Below, piece by piece: positions 1 to 10,990 of a DNA stretch of 36,829 bases. A model generated the notes under the pieces. The model was not told where the DNA came from. It ran no database searches and saw only the letters and a program-made list of their open reading frames with translations. Position 1 is the stretch's first letter; each line of letters opens with the position of its first letter. This DNA comes from Saccoglossus kowalevskii (Eukaryota; Hemichordata; Enteropneusta; Harrimaniidae). The translations under genes and the position numbers were made by a program. The stretch covers positions 75,479-112,307 of the forward strand of contig NW_003109120.1 of assembly GCF_000003605.2 (NCBI RefSeq), given 5' to 3'.

Positions 1-2677
1 CCAGATTAGTAGCGTGTCCCTTTCCTCGGTTCGAGTTTTTGACTTTTATTCGCCAAAATCTCAGCTCGTACACTATTTATTGTCATAAATACTACATACA
101 GTCACAGCTGTGATATTCATAGTCACATGCATCCACTTTGGCACGACATAATCGACCTGTAAGTTCGAGAAAACGCGCTATTACCGGGGCTTGGCTGGAG
201 CTGTTTACTACAGCGTGACAAGCAAGGAAATAATCCCTATTGTTTAGGACCGTATTTATAGTATACCTGGGCCTTTAAGTAAAGGAACGGACAGTTTATA
301 GATAGTTCACATACTAGTACGCGTTTATTGAATACAGATTTTATCTATAAAATATAGAATGTGACTAACAAAATATTATTTCTAATTAAGGGGTTAGCCT
401 TCGAGAGTCTCCGATAAACAAGACTACAGAAAAACTGTGTAATTATTTATAACCATTATGCCCCTTTTCTTTCAAGTTTTCCCGAGTAACCACAGCGGAG
501 AAGATGACACGTATCCCAACATCCGCTCATGGTGATTCATGACTCGTCATCTGGTAGGATGACGCGGAAACGGTAAATCCATTCAATAGTTTTCCTGACA
601 ACATTCTTTTTCCGACTATTTATAATATACAGAAAATAACGTTGCCAACACTCCGATCTATGTATTCTATTCTCGCCAGATAAAGGTAATCTTTTCACCA
701 AAAGCCACACCTCCGTGGAATACATTCTGTCCGTACGAGCTGTACGCCGAGGTTAGTTCCAAATGTAAAACCTAATTATAAATATGTTCGATATGTAACT
801 GAATTACTAGTAACTCGATTTTCTAATGATATGTTAGCACTATGAAATTATCAATAATTGAACATAAAAATTAGACAGGACGAAGAGATCGCATCCCCCC
901 CCCCACATACACACATAAGCTTATCAACAGTCTTCCACAATAGAAAGAAAAATGTACATCGCAGCTATATTGTCAATTAATAAAAGTTAGTTGGGGCACT
1001 TTATACTTTTGAAGTTCAGGTGAAGGCCTTGTGGTCACGTGATCACCGACAGCGTAGTGCTAGATCGATATACCGTGTCGTGTTCACAACATTGTATCAG
1101 TGTCAAACAATACGGTGACTGGAAATCGATATTATATCGAATATGATACGTATAGTTATAGTGTACCCGGTTATCATCTTGCTTACACCCGTATTGTGTA
1201 TCAACTCCATGCTACATTAGCTGTCCTACGGTTGAATCGTTAGTTAGGTCGCTCATCGATCAGATGTAATTACACTAACCAAGTCTGTTGATATTTTGGA
1301 GTTGCTTGCCTCTGTGTAGTTTTATTATATCACCCGCGCCTACCTGGTTTATTTGGCCTCGCTGTAACAACTTGCATACTCGCTTTCGCAAAACTCGCAA
1401 TTTTCATCAGCGAAAATTAATTCCAAGCGAAAATAAAGTATTTCACAGTATTATGTTTAACCTCGTTGCCTAGGTTTCAGAATACATTCTAACCGCTATA
1501 CACTGAAATATTTCTTTATCAGCTATCGATTTCGTTTTGTCTATAACATACACTGAATGCAAACTTGTGCTGATGGGGTTCTTTCACATGAAATAAATAC
1601 TGTACCCCGAGAATTGTCCATAATAAGTTAACAGTAATTTGTTTGCTTATTAGCTCGCTACCTCAAATCGATAAATGTAATACGTATTTTAGTTACTTAG
1701 TACTAGACACGAAACCTCTACCAACAACCGACAAGTTATTTCGTGTTTTATTGCGTAAATCATTTACTTGGGGAGGGGGAATCACTGTGTACCGGTTGAA
1801 ATTACTAGTACTGTACCTGATTTATCACGAGCGCCGCCGCCGACCTTCAAGTTTAATCTCAGACTAGTCTGAGGTTTAATCAAAGTTTGTAGATTATAGC
1901 GGACGCCATTCATAATCGTTATTGCTAAATATTGGGGACAGATTTACATTTTTAACTTTTTATTTGGTTTGGAAGGGTTATTTATTAAACCCGAGAGGAT
2001 TATTGGTATTAGTATTTGGCTCGTCTTGTAAAATTTATGCATTTGAATGAATATGATGAGCACACATAAACGTCACTTGGGACATTGCGGCTAAACTTTG
2101 TTCAACGGTGTTACATCACATCGTATACTTTGGATATCCTTGAACCGACGGGAAATGTAATTATTCTCGCGTGATTATTTTTTTTATTTTTTTTGCTGAG
2201 TGGTGTATGTATCTTTAATACAGTTTATAATCAGCAAACCAGATTTCAATGGGGACGTATACCAAGCGTTGTAGTATTCGGGTATCCAGGCAAAAAGGAA
2301 CGGTGCTATCCGGGGAACAATTAGATTTATTAAAGAAAACTAACATTTTCTTGACATTTATCCGAGCAAAATATGAGATGAATAATGCGAATAGTTGCAA
2401 AAAAAATAATAGTTTTAATGTAGGGCTATGCCGAAAACGAGGTAGTCTACATTTGACCAATTAAAAATTAAGCTCGCCCTGTAAACCGAGTAGATATATC
2501 AATTGCTCACACAAAGTAGAGGGGGCTGTATCGAACTGAACATGCCAATCTTGTCGTAAACATTCCGGTACAAAAAACAACGGACAATTTCAAAAACGCA
2601 TATTTTGTCTTCATACATATTGATAAACCAGGAGGAAATATGAGTTAGTGGCATGTGACTTGTTTTGAAATCACCCC
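1..2677. other. AT-rich DNA, no gene recognised
   Basis: No reading frame here resembles a known protein. The longest frames are 60-80 codons, are mutually overlapping on both strands, and show no coding bias. The only local features are simple: a C10 run at 895-904 and an A/T homopolymer-rich stretch around 2178-2194. No tRNA, inverted repeat or element copy was found on reading both strands by eye. Confidence 0.6.
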
Positions 2678-2830
2678 ATTTCTACCGCGCTACCCACACT
2701 GCGCATGCTCGTACTTCGGCTCACTTTCAACTGGCCTCTGTGGCCTGACAACAATGTCGCCGCTTGTAACACCAGGCATTACATAGTCGCCTGTGCGAAG
2801 TATTAGTGGTCTTGTGCGCATGTCAAAGGA
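2678..2830. other. GC-richer patch of unknown nature
   Basis: About 150 bases with clearly more G+C and CpG than the surroundings, including GCGCATGC near 2700 and TGTGCGCATG near 2818. A plus-strand frame stays open for about 45 codons through it, from a TGA near 2668 to a TAG near 2808, with no convincing start or splice signals. It could be a degenerate CpG-rich miniature transposon like others in the window, or a small exon. No matching second copy was seen. Confidence 0.3.
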
Positions 2831-3305
2831 GGCTATTAAAATATCGGGCGATAATCTTTCTGACAGTTTTCTCTAATAACTGAGTATGCTTTTGAGTCTC
2901 ATTTAGGATAATATTTGGTCTGGATTTAAAATTATTAATGATATTTGTAGAGTGTGTAAATTTATTGACATTGTGCGCGTAGATATAGTCGTGTTGATTA
3001 ATGAGTCACTAATGTATTGCAATACTTCTATGTACAACACGACGTACAGGCCGTACAGCGCCAAACAACAAATAACACAGATTTACTTCTATCTTCTAAG
3101 CCCCATCCTCATATTCCCAGACGCCAGTAGTTTCCGATGCGCTCTCAAATCTTGTGTCACATTTGACGTGCGCTCCATGATGAAAACGTAATTGACTCAC
3201 ACAACACCAAATGGTCGCAACCTCTGACAGTTCAAGACCCTGTCATGTTGATTTCAACAAGTTGTTCAGGCTATCAGTGTTTTCCTGAGATCTGTCACTT
3301 TTTTT

Positions 3306-3320
3306 GGGGGGGGGGGGGGG
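3306..3320 (+). repeat. G15 homopolymer run
   Basis: Fifteen consecutive G residues preceded by a T-run. Such a tract can form G-quadruplex or triplex structures and is length-unstable, so its exact length may be a sequencing or assembly approximation. Confidence 0.9.
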
Positions 3321-3632
3321 ATTTTATTCAAATTACCAAACGACGTGTATTGTACGCCATAATTTTCCCGCCAATATGTCATGGCAAATTTTGTACATTT
3401 TTATGTGTTTTTTCTTTAATTTCATTGTTAATTTTGAACATAATTTCCCATTGGCTGCAGGGTTTGAACAATATTTTCGAAAAAAAGTCGAAAAGAGTAT
3501 GCTGGTTTAATGTTCTTAAAAAGTGACAAAAGTTTACTTTCGCATCAGTTGAAATTTATCAAGTCAGTTCCGAAATCATCAATTTCGACTTATATTACCA
3601 AAATCATATAATATATGAGATAATTGATTCCA

Positions 3633-3646
3633 GTCGCCATGGTAAC
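3633..3646 (+). promoter_or_regulatory. RFX-type X-box match
   Basis: The 14-mer GTCGCCATGGTAAC fits the RFX X-box consensus GTNRCC-N(0-3)-RGYAAC exactly, with a two-base spacer and near-perfect dyad symmetry. In animals such sites bind RFX factors, often near ciliary genes. No gene is visible next to it, so function is only a possibility. Confidence 0.4.
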
Positions 3647-3779
3647 CGTTTTACTTGCACTATTCAGAATAAAAATGTTTGCAATGTTGTGCTTTAATTT
3701 GATTCACTGGAAACTTTCTTTAATTACTTAATCAAACCGAGTATGCGTGAAAACGCATCTCTGTGAACTAAGCGTGCTA

Positions 3780-3787
3780 TGACGTCA
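3780..3787. promoter_or_regulatory. CRE palindrome TGACGTCA
   Basis: A full palindromic cAMP-response element core (CREB/ATF site) lies about 135 bp downstream of the X-box. It is sequence evidence only; an 8-mer can occur by chance in 37 kb. Confidence 0.25.
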
Positions 3788-5217
3788 CAAGCGTCTCCGC
3801 TGTATATGAAATAGAGTGAAATTTAATTAGTGAAATGTTGGTATGCGTACGGACTTTGAAAGTTTTCTCTTAGGAACAACTGTGACTAGTATCTATTCAA
3901 TTTCTGAGAAACAGTTATAACCGGGCTAACTCTGGTTATGGAATGTATTGTGCCGTAGGATTTTGATTTCTAGTGAATTTGTAGCCTGATTCCTTAGAAA
4001 AACTAAATTAGACGGGATGAATAACAGATTATTTCTAAATGACGCGCCACGAGAGTGTCCCCCAACGAACAAATTACCCATACTCGGCGCAGTATTGCAG
4101 TTCCTCAGCTGGGGATGGTAATTAGGTTTATCCTGTATAATTACCGTGAACCTTCTCTTCTTTGAAATGCAACATTGTTTTATGTGTCCTCATCTTTTCA
4201 ATGAAACGCAAACAAAATGTGTAAACTATCTATTCAGCTATCAATGTATGCAGCTGCTTTATATTTTTGCTGTAATTCATAATGCAACTAAATCAGATAA
4301 TATTGTCAGTCTTTTAGCTAAATTAAGCGTGTCACAACAGATTTCAGCAATACCGCTGCTGGTAGATGTATGACCTTTCCGTTTAACTAGCTTACCATTG
4401 AAATATCGATTTTGTGTCATAAGAAACACAACTGATACGGGAATATAATCTTTCAGAATTTAGAAAGTCCAAAATATATCCATTTTGGGGGTGTCATATA
4501 TGTCGGTGTTACTTCAAAAAACATAGCTGTACACTTTCCATAGTTTTAATTTTTCTCAACGTGGATTTATGCAAATGTTCTATGTGATTAGGTTACGCGT
4601 GAACTTCGCCTCGGTTTTCACGGAACGAATCGGTATTGACATCACATGGGCAGTGTATTACGCGACATCGTGTTATGCGAACTGTTCATGGTATTACGCG
4701 AATCGGAAACGTGTTTTTCAGTTCCACGTAATTACCGCTGATATATCCGATACGGTACTCTATTGACATTTGAATACAGAGATAATTGGTTCAGAAAAAG
4801 CTTCGCATTATTGATCATCCCTGTGCGTCCCATCACGGTGGTATCGCCGGATACGCTGTGTTTATGTACGTATACATAATTAATCTCACAATCCACAAGA
4901 GAATGTGAACCGATTCCAATGTATTTTTAATGGTTATCATTATACTTTAAAGACAATAATAAAAAAAATACTTCTCAATAATACATGTCTATATTTCCGT
5001 GTTCTAGTGAAGGCGGATTATTATTGAAATCTGTTTAGTAAGCTCTGTAATAGTCTGTGAAGTCCTCGGAAATGGTGCCTGTCTATTAAGGTGTGAGTGT
5101 GTGCGCCCTCCGAGGTGCAGGCTTTGTGTTTCTAGAGTTTCATCACCTATATGTATTGTAAGTGTTTCAGCGTTCACTTGTACGTGTATTTTGCACATTA
5201 ACTTTCCAATACCGAAT

Positions 5218-5381
5218 TTAAAACGGGACGGTCGTCAACTGTGCCCGCGCAGGAATTGAGTCCCAAGCGACGATAACAACACACGCTAAAACGCAAAGGC
5301 TCATGGGTAGACGTTTGTTTGTAAACAATGACACGCTATGGCCATCTGACGCATGCGCAGGTGACGACTCCCCCGCTTTAA
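5218..5381. mobile_element. TTAA-flanked MITE, family C copy 1
   Basis: A 156-bp element (5222-5377) lies between TTAA at 5218-5221 and TTAA at 5378-5381. The ends are imperfect inverted repeats: the left begins AACGGGACGGTCGTC and the right, read inward on the minus strand, begins AGCGGGGGAGTCGTCACC. The second copy at 16962-17127 is in the opposite orientation and matches along its length, including interior words such as ACGCTATGGCCATCTGACGC and GATAACAACACACGC. It has no coding capacity and is much more CpG-rich than its flanks. The target site, end structure and size mark it as a non-autonomous DNA transposon. Its terminal core is related to that of families A and B. Confidence 0.85.
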
Positions 5382-5439
5382 CTTTTGTCAACTTTTACAA
5401 AATAAACCTGCATGATTTTTCGCATAAAAAAAATTGTGA

Positions 5440-5563
5440 TCAAAGCCTGTAACAAATGGAAAAGTCCATTAATTTGGTTCAAAAGTAACGAAGAAATTGC
5501 AGAATAATACATAAGTATGCAAAATATTTCACCAAAATATTGACGGGAGAAATCATGGCATTC
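5440..5563. repeat. Diverged interspersed repeat F, copy 1
   Basis: This segment aligns imperfectly with 27138-27262 in the same orientation. Shared islands include CAAATGGRAAA, TTTGGTTCAAAA followed by TAAC, CACCAA followed by an ATATT-like stretch, ACGGGA and GGCATT, in the same order and roughly the same spacing. No termini, target duplication or coding frame could be defined. It is probably an old transposon fragment. Confidence 0.45.
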
Positions 5564-5992
5564 AAAAGAAAATAAAAAGGACAACCTTTTTATCAATTTA
5601 TAAAATCGTAATATTTGAGACGATTTCTTAACACATTGTGTAAATTAAGGTTAACAGCTCATGCCGTGGAATTCCGACTTGTTTCCCAGGAAACCCTCAT
5701 AGTTCGAGGCAGCCATTTTGAATACAACTGATTCATACGTGAAATTTTCACGTAGACACCATGTTTAGCTGTTTAGTCAAGTGTAATACCAATGTAATAC
5801 GAATATGAAATCATGGACCATTATATCTTAACATTTTATGGGCGATATTTTTTTCAGAGCAAACTTCAAGTTTGTTGCAGCATTCTGCTCATTGTTTTGT
5901 TGTATTTGTTCATAGTATTTTTGATAATTTTGGAACAAATTAATATTACTTCCTATTGGCGTCAAATCTTGATCGAAATTGTGGGAGGAATG
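5564..5992. other. AT-rich spacer between small elements
   Basis: Spacer between repeat F and the family B element. It contains a short palindrome (listed) and a hydrophobic 60-codon frame near 5813-5995 that I regard as chance because its sequence is AT-biased and not recognisable. Confidence 0.5.
5736..5754. repeat. 19-base palindrome
   Basis: TACGTGAAATTTTCACGTA is a perfect 9-bp-arm palindrome around one central base. Function unknown; it could form a small cruciform or be a dimeric protein site. Confidence 0.5.
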
Positions 5993-6289
5993 TGAAAGGG
6001 CGGTAGTCGTCGAATCCCGCAAGTGCGAGATTTGTGTTGATAAACATTTTCCCACAATCCAATGCGCTCTTCTAATGGAAGTCACAAGTATGAGGTTTGA
6101 TCTGGGGGCGTCGTCACTAATTAACGCCGGTGACTCCTTCGATACCTTCCAATCCTTTAAAAAAAAAAACACCTTATTAAAGCTTGGTAACGTCTCATTT
6201 TGTTATTGTTGATCTGCGCAACAGCCAAAGTCGCCATCTATGTTTATATGAAACCCATATATCTCGCACATGCTTGGTGCGACATTGAA
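5993..6289 (+). mobile_element. MITE, family B copy 2 (degenerate right end)
   Basis: The left end reads AGGGCGGTAGTCGTCG, followed by AAGTGCGAGATTTGTGTTGAT. The interior matches the better copy at 17815-18069 at several places: the CCACAATCCAATGCGC-like block, a CACTAATTA-like block, the TTCGATACCTTCCAATC-like block and the ATGAAACCCATAT block near the right end. The right terminus lacks about ten bases of the expected inverted repeat. Flanks on both sides read TGAA (5993-5996 and 6286-6289) rather than TTAA. Short frames across this interval are element sequence, not genes. Confidence 0.7.
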
Positions 6290-6438
6290 AAGAAAAAATG
6301 ATTTGGGATTTTATTTTGTGAAAGATGACACGCGGGGAGCACTAACAGAGTTTTTTTCGTAGTAGTATTTATTCATTTAATACAAAACCAAACAGAATTT
6401 TATTGTTCCAACTAAATAATGTGAAAAGATTATAACAT

Positions 6439-6567
6439 TTAAAGGGCGGTGGTCGTCGTTCAGCGCGTGTTCGATTTTTATGTAAACAAACAATGTATTT
6501 TACACGCGTTGTATACGTCGCTATGAGTCCCATATCAGGGCGCGGCGCGACGACCACCACCCTTTAA
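6439..6567 (+). mobile_element. TTAA-flanked MITE, family A copy 1
   Basis: A 121-bp element (6443-6563) sits between TTAA at 6439-6442 and TTAA at 6564-6567. The terminal inverted repeats are strong: left AGGGCGGTGGTCGTCG, right (minus strand, inward) AGGGTGGTGGTCGTCGCGCC. The interior carries GTAAACAAACAATGTATTTT, ACGCGTTGTATACGTCGC and GAGTCCCATAT, which recur at 30834-30966 in the same orientation and at 35363-35495 inverted. It is too short to encode anything and must have been moved by a transposase supplied elsewhere. Confidence 0.9.
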
Positions 6568-6763
6568 CAAGCACCTACACAAATTGAAAGCGAAGCTATT
6601 TGAGTTGCTACAGGAAACCTAGCTCATATTCATTTAACAATATACACTAACCTATACAAAAAAGTGATATATACTGTTTGGGGGCATCATTTCATCTTTA
6701 TAAAGTAAAGAATCCTGTATTTACAGGGTGGTTGTTATCGTATTGCTATAAATAGTACATTGT

Positions 6764-6789
6764 TTGGGAACATCTGATTGCGTTCCCAA
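6764..6789. repeat. Small hairpin
   Basis: TTGGGAAC and GTTCCCAA form an 8-bp stem with a 10-base loop. No gene context makes it a terminator; it is reported as structure only. Confidence 0.4.
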
Positions 6790-7330
6790 GGCACCCGTTA
6801 AAGTAGTACACACGCCGTGATTATCGCTTCCAAATCCCTCCAACACGAACAGCCACGTTTATCCGATGATGTCAGTTTTGGGAATAGATATTTCCAACAT
6901 TTCAGGGCACTTAAATAGTAATTAAGCGATGATTAATTTACAGAACACTGACTAGCGACGGATAGATATTTCTTCACAATCACTCTCCCACGTGTCTTGT
7001 CTTTTTCGGTATTGGGAAATAAAAAAAATCGATTGTAATCTTCGTTTTAATAGTAACTATGTATAACGAACTATAATTGATCGATAAGATGACAGGATCA
7101 ATTTATAAGAAATTGATGACAAGGTTAATGTCAAGTTTATTGAATCCTAAAGATAATACAATGAAGCGGTTTAGTGTAAATAGAACGGCGATCCTTGCAC
7201 CCAGAGTCATAAATAAATTAGGTGCAATTTATTCCAACTTCCTGATTGGTTATCTTATCTTAAAATTACTTTCGGGCCGATGCACATTATATACCAAAAT
7301 GTCCCAACTCAATGATGAGACGTCCCTTTG

Positions 7331-7360
7331 ATAATATATATGTATATATATATACATACA
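7331..7360. repeat. TA-rich microsatellite
   Basis: Alternating TA with a few G/C interruptions, about 30 bases. Low complexity. Confidence 0.8.
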
Positions 7361-8501
7361 AATGTGTGATATTCTCAAGTGCATTCATTTATCACGTGAA
7401 GGTGGCGTGTTACCTATAGTATTGATTTTGTAGATACGTCAAATGGTAGAATATGCAAATGATGCAAACTTCGGGGAGAGACTGTAATAGATAGTAAATA
7501 TATCACTTCCGAGTTGTAACAGTAATCTTAATCGTTAATCCTTAGATTCGTATCCTGGTGACAGCCTTTCAATTTCTTTAGAATTAATAACAATAAAATA
7601 TATAGACGTCGTTTCTGTATTATTGCGTGTATTGCAATATGTTGAGAATTAACGTATGTGACTTCGTTCACCACACACTATTTCAACTACAAATTTACTT
7701 ATTCACTAAAAAATACTTGCCCGTCATTTTTTACTCCGGATATTTTTCATTTGTCTCGAAACTATAATCACAATTTTGCACCAAAAATACAAACCTCGTC
7801 ATTGCTCACAGAATTTAATCAACTTGATATAGTTCGTTCTAATATTTATTCAATACTAAGTATCGTGGCAGCTAAAGTAACTATAATGCTCGTCGAGGCT
7901 TGTTAGACAAAGTTAGTACAAGTAGACAAGACGGCATTCAGACAAAACAACAAAAGATTCACGAGCAGAGATCAAAAAGTAATAAACTAAGTCGGAGAAT
8001 TCCACTTTTTAATTGCATTAGATACAACGTTACAGTAGATTACACTTATAAATTAAATCCATGATAGATAAGACATTCTTTAGATATATGACAAGATGCC
8101 GCGACGCAGACGATGGTCACATCTACTACAGACACACTGTACACATATAAAGCCACGCATCAATACACACAGAAATGGACTGATAATTACTGAAAAATGA
8201 AATTAAATACAAAACCGGTCTCACGAAGAAACCCCAATGGAATTAGACGTCGCACATGCTCATTAAATGATGAGCTCTTTGTCGCCGTAGAAAAAAAGAA
8301 TAGACACGGAACCAGGACAGTGTTGGCGATAGGAGTAAACGTTTCATTTACATATGCACTTCTGATTAGCGCCAATGCGTTTGGCATTTAGCCAGACTGG
8401 CTCCAGTCGGAACAATTTTTAAAAACATTGGTGTAATTTTCAATTAAAAATAATTATCAACAGGAAATCCCCTCTCATCGCGAAATATCCTATGGTTAAT
8501 G

Positions 8502-8608
8502 GTGATTTCGCAGCGAGTGGGATATTTCGCAGCGAGTGGGATATTTCGCAGAGAGTGGGATATTTCGCAGCAAATGAGATATTTCGAAGCGAGTTGGATA
8601 TTTCGCGG
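8502..8608. repeat. 19-bp tandem repeat, about 5.6 copies
   Basis: Units GATATTTCGCAGCGAGTGG repeat head to tail at 8502, 8521, 8540, 8559 and 8578, with a partial sixth copy from 8597. The first unit differs in its opening bases, the fourth ends CAAATGA, and the fifth reads CGAAGCGAGTTG. An inverted piece CGCGAAATATCC at 8479-8490 is the exact complement of 8596-8607, so the array is bounded by a 12-bp inverted repeat. Nineteen is not a multiple of three, so the open frame that crosses it (8499-8708) is unlikely to be a gene. Confidence 0.9.
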
Positions 8609-9541
8609 AAATTTTTTTCACTTGAAACAAGAAAATTGTAATCTCCAGACTGTGGCCAGACTAGTGTTTAGCAAGGTCTCTTATTATTTTACTCGATATT
8701 TCCCTTAACAATATTTATGAAACGTTGCAAAGTACTGACGAATTTCCTGGTGACCACGTAGACTTGATGATGCAGATTACCTCTCCTTGGTTAGCAGTTA
8801 CGCAATACACTAAGCAAATCACATAATTATTGCATACTCACCGTCAACTTTAATAAATAAAAAAAATGTTTTTCGTAGACATGGCAGGTTACAAGGCTAC
8901 GAGAAATAATCTATAACAATATTGGGCCTGTAATTGTGACCTCGTTCCACAGTTATATTTTGGAGTAAAGGCTATTGGTTCTAAGCTCAAAAAGCATTGG
9001 TCGGACAAGATGATAGAGCCGTCTGTAGTCTGAAAAAAATGTCTCAATAATGTTGGCACATTGCCTGTAAAAATAGCATTATCACATTTTAGTGCAACGT
9101 TGTTCCAATCCTGCTTTGTGGTTCTCACATTTCTGAACAATAAAAAATACACAAGAAAATACTTTTAACTGTTTAATAATACTGCTGTCAATGCTAAAAG
9201 GCTATGGGTGTGGGTGATGAAACATTTTTACGTTTATGTCGTTGCTTGAAAAATATGTAAATTCTGACATGACAATCTGAGCAGCTCTAGAAATTTGGAT
9301 TATATGCAGCATTTACAGATCACGTGATAGAATCGTGATTAACATCATTTGATAATCTATTATTTAGGGTAGCCTTAAAGATCGGCAGGTGGACGAACAT
9401 CCATGAAACCAACAGTTTTATGACCTATGCAAGTTGAAAGACGAATGTCACACTTTTCTTGAATGTTTCCTCATGTTACGTATACATATCCTATGTTTGT
9501 TTCCTCAATAAAACAGCTACACAAAACAATCTTGAAAGATC

Positions 9542-9559
9542 ATTACATTACATTACATT
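9542..9559. repeat. ATTAC pentanucleotide microsatellite
   Basis: About three and a half direct copies of CATTA/ATTAC. The same motif returns 140 bases downstream. Confidence 0.85.
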
Positions 9560-9697
9560 TGGCAAGGGGATCCTAACCTCAAGTAGTGAGAACCAGTGTG
9601 ACTGGCCTGCCAACGGGATGCTAAGGTTTTCATAGTAAAAGTTATCAGTCACATCCGTTAATGTAATTTCGTTTTATTTATCCGTGAATCAAAAATC

Positions 9698-9757
9698 ACA
9701 TTACATTACATTACATTACATTACTTTATAATACATTGCATTACATTACATTACACG
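9698..9757. repeat. Interrupted ATTAC microsatellite
   Basis: Two runs of the pentamer ATTAC separated by a degenerate stretch near 9724-9733. Together with 9542-9559 this brackets a region of about 140 bases. Confidence 0.85.
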
Positions 9758-10339
9758 ATTCATTCAATTTGTAATAAACTAAAGACAAAGAAAAAGTGGT
9801 TATTTCCATTGCTGGCATGTTTGTGACACGGCGAGTTTGAAGTCAAATGATTGAATTGAACTCAAATTTTCTGTGATAGCGGTGTATATGTTTGAGGATG
9901 ACATTATAATTAGCAGATTAGTAATTGGTTACTTTCATCTAAGATAATGTGTGCGGGAAATTATCAACATATCTACCTCTCTACCGTCCTACCTATGGCG
10001 ATAAATATTGAATTTACCTCGCAGCGAATTTAATTACGAAATGGATTACACAGAGTGTGTAGATAAATGCACCGAGCTATGGGAAGATCGTCGAAACAGA
10101 CAAGTCTATCATGTGACAATTGCATGTTTTATTCTTCGAAGTCGTGTTCCCGAGTTTAATTTCGAGGAAATATGTAATTTACTGATTAATTCTTGATTCT
10201 AAAAATACTTCTACTGGAAAATGATTCAAAACACTATTTAGAGAGTAATCACAAATAATAATTTCACATTTGAACCATGTTGCGGGTGACTTTAAAAATA
10301 AGAATAAAATGTACACGTCTTTCCAGACAAATTTTTCGA

Positions 10340-10990
10340 ATATTGTTAGTGACTGGACAAATGAGATAAAAAAATACGATCCAAATGCACCATGGATAAA
10401 ATGAAAAACAAATTTACTTAAAAGTGGCCAACAAGTGTGTTGAAAAGAACATTATCAATAATAGAATGAAAAGATGGCGGGATGCGTGTAACCAAGGCAG
10501 GCATTTGGTAACATTGTCAGTAAATAAGACAAAAGGAAACATAAGTCAGCTCTGGTCCAACTTTAGTGACTATAAATTCTAAAATTATTAGATTAAAAAG
10601 TTAAACGTACCTTTGATGTATCTAAAAGAAGAGATTTTTTTCGAACAAGTGGTTATGATGTCTTGTGTAAGCGTATAGCAACTGATCAAGATAAACAACT
10701 AGAAATAACCACCAAAACATTTTGAATTCTGTTGGGGGTGAAAAGGGCTCTAGAAAATGGAGAAGACGTAAATCTAAATAGAAATAGTAAGTCAAACAGG
10801 AAGTCGACACTAATATCATCGTGATTACGCCCATTACACAACTCATTACAAAATGACGGAGACTCAAACATGTCTAAGTTGAAGTAAAATTGGAAAAGAA
10901 GTTGTAAATCCAATTCATAAAAATGTCACAAAAGATCTTAACAATTATAGATGTGTATCCTTATAAACAATCTACTGAAAATTAATAAAG
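10340..10990 (+). pseudogene. Decayed LINE reverse-transcriptase fragment
   Basis: The strongest part is 10883-10963. There one frame reads a KIGKEVV-like segment, then PIHK (10910-10921), then NNYRCVSL (10940-10963), and then stop codons are interspersed with TIY and KLIK. This matches the fingers region at the start of the RVT_1 domain of non-LTR retrotransposons, where the pattern is roughly WKxGxVVPIHKKG...NYRPISLL...K. Upstream, 10345-10560 has frames containing DPNAPWIK and RMKRWRDAC that fit the linker before the RT domain, less surely. Stops and frameshifts mean it is not functional. The catalytic YADD-type motif was not found. Confidence 0.65.

Larger units (their letters stand above)
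2831..5217. other. Intergenic or intronic AT-rich DNA
   Basis: No protein-coding gene is recognised. The stretch holds a G15 run, an RFX-type X-box and a CRE palindrome, which are listed separately. Frames near 3245-3526, 4146-4373 and 4569-4766 are short, lack homology that I can recognise, and look like chance. Confidence 0.55.
6568..8478. other. AT-rich DNA, no gene recognised
   Basis: Contains a TA-rich microsatellite at 7331-7360 and several 60-85 codon frames without recognisable homology. A 64-codon frame at 8197-8391 starts with ATG about 50 bases after a TATA-like word (ACATATAAAG near 8147). The opposite strand is equally open there, so I do not call a gene. Confidence 0.5.
8609..10339. 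other. AT-rich DNA with ATTAC microsatellites
   Basis: No gene recognised. Pentanucleotide arrays are listed separately. A TTG-started frame at 10008-10196 looks protein-like in composition but matches nothing I know. Confidence 0.5.

Noticed and set aside
27-40. GGTTCGAGT, a tRNA/SINE B-box-like word
   Set aside because: No A-box, no cloverleaf and no repeat copy; the window edge prevents seeing the upstream half.
5979-6212. 77-codon plus frame and overlapping 114-codon minus frame (5828-6172)
   Set aside because: Both run through the family B MITE or its AT-rich flank and contain no recognisable domain.
8187-8391. Overlapping 64- and 66-codon frames on opposite strands after a TATA-like word
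   Set aside because: Mutual openness on both strands and no family resemblance; composition alone can explain it.
8499-8708. 69-codon frame with repeated REW/ASG-like residues
   Set aside because: It is the 19-bp tandem repeat read through; the unit length changes the frame each time, so no peptide repeat is maintained.
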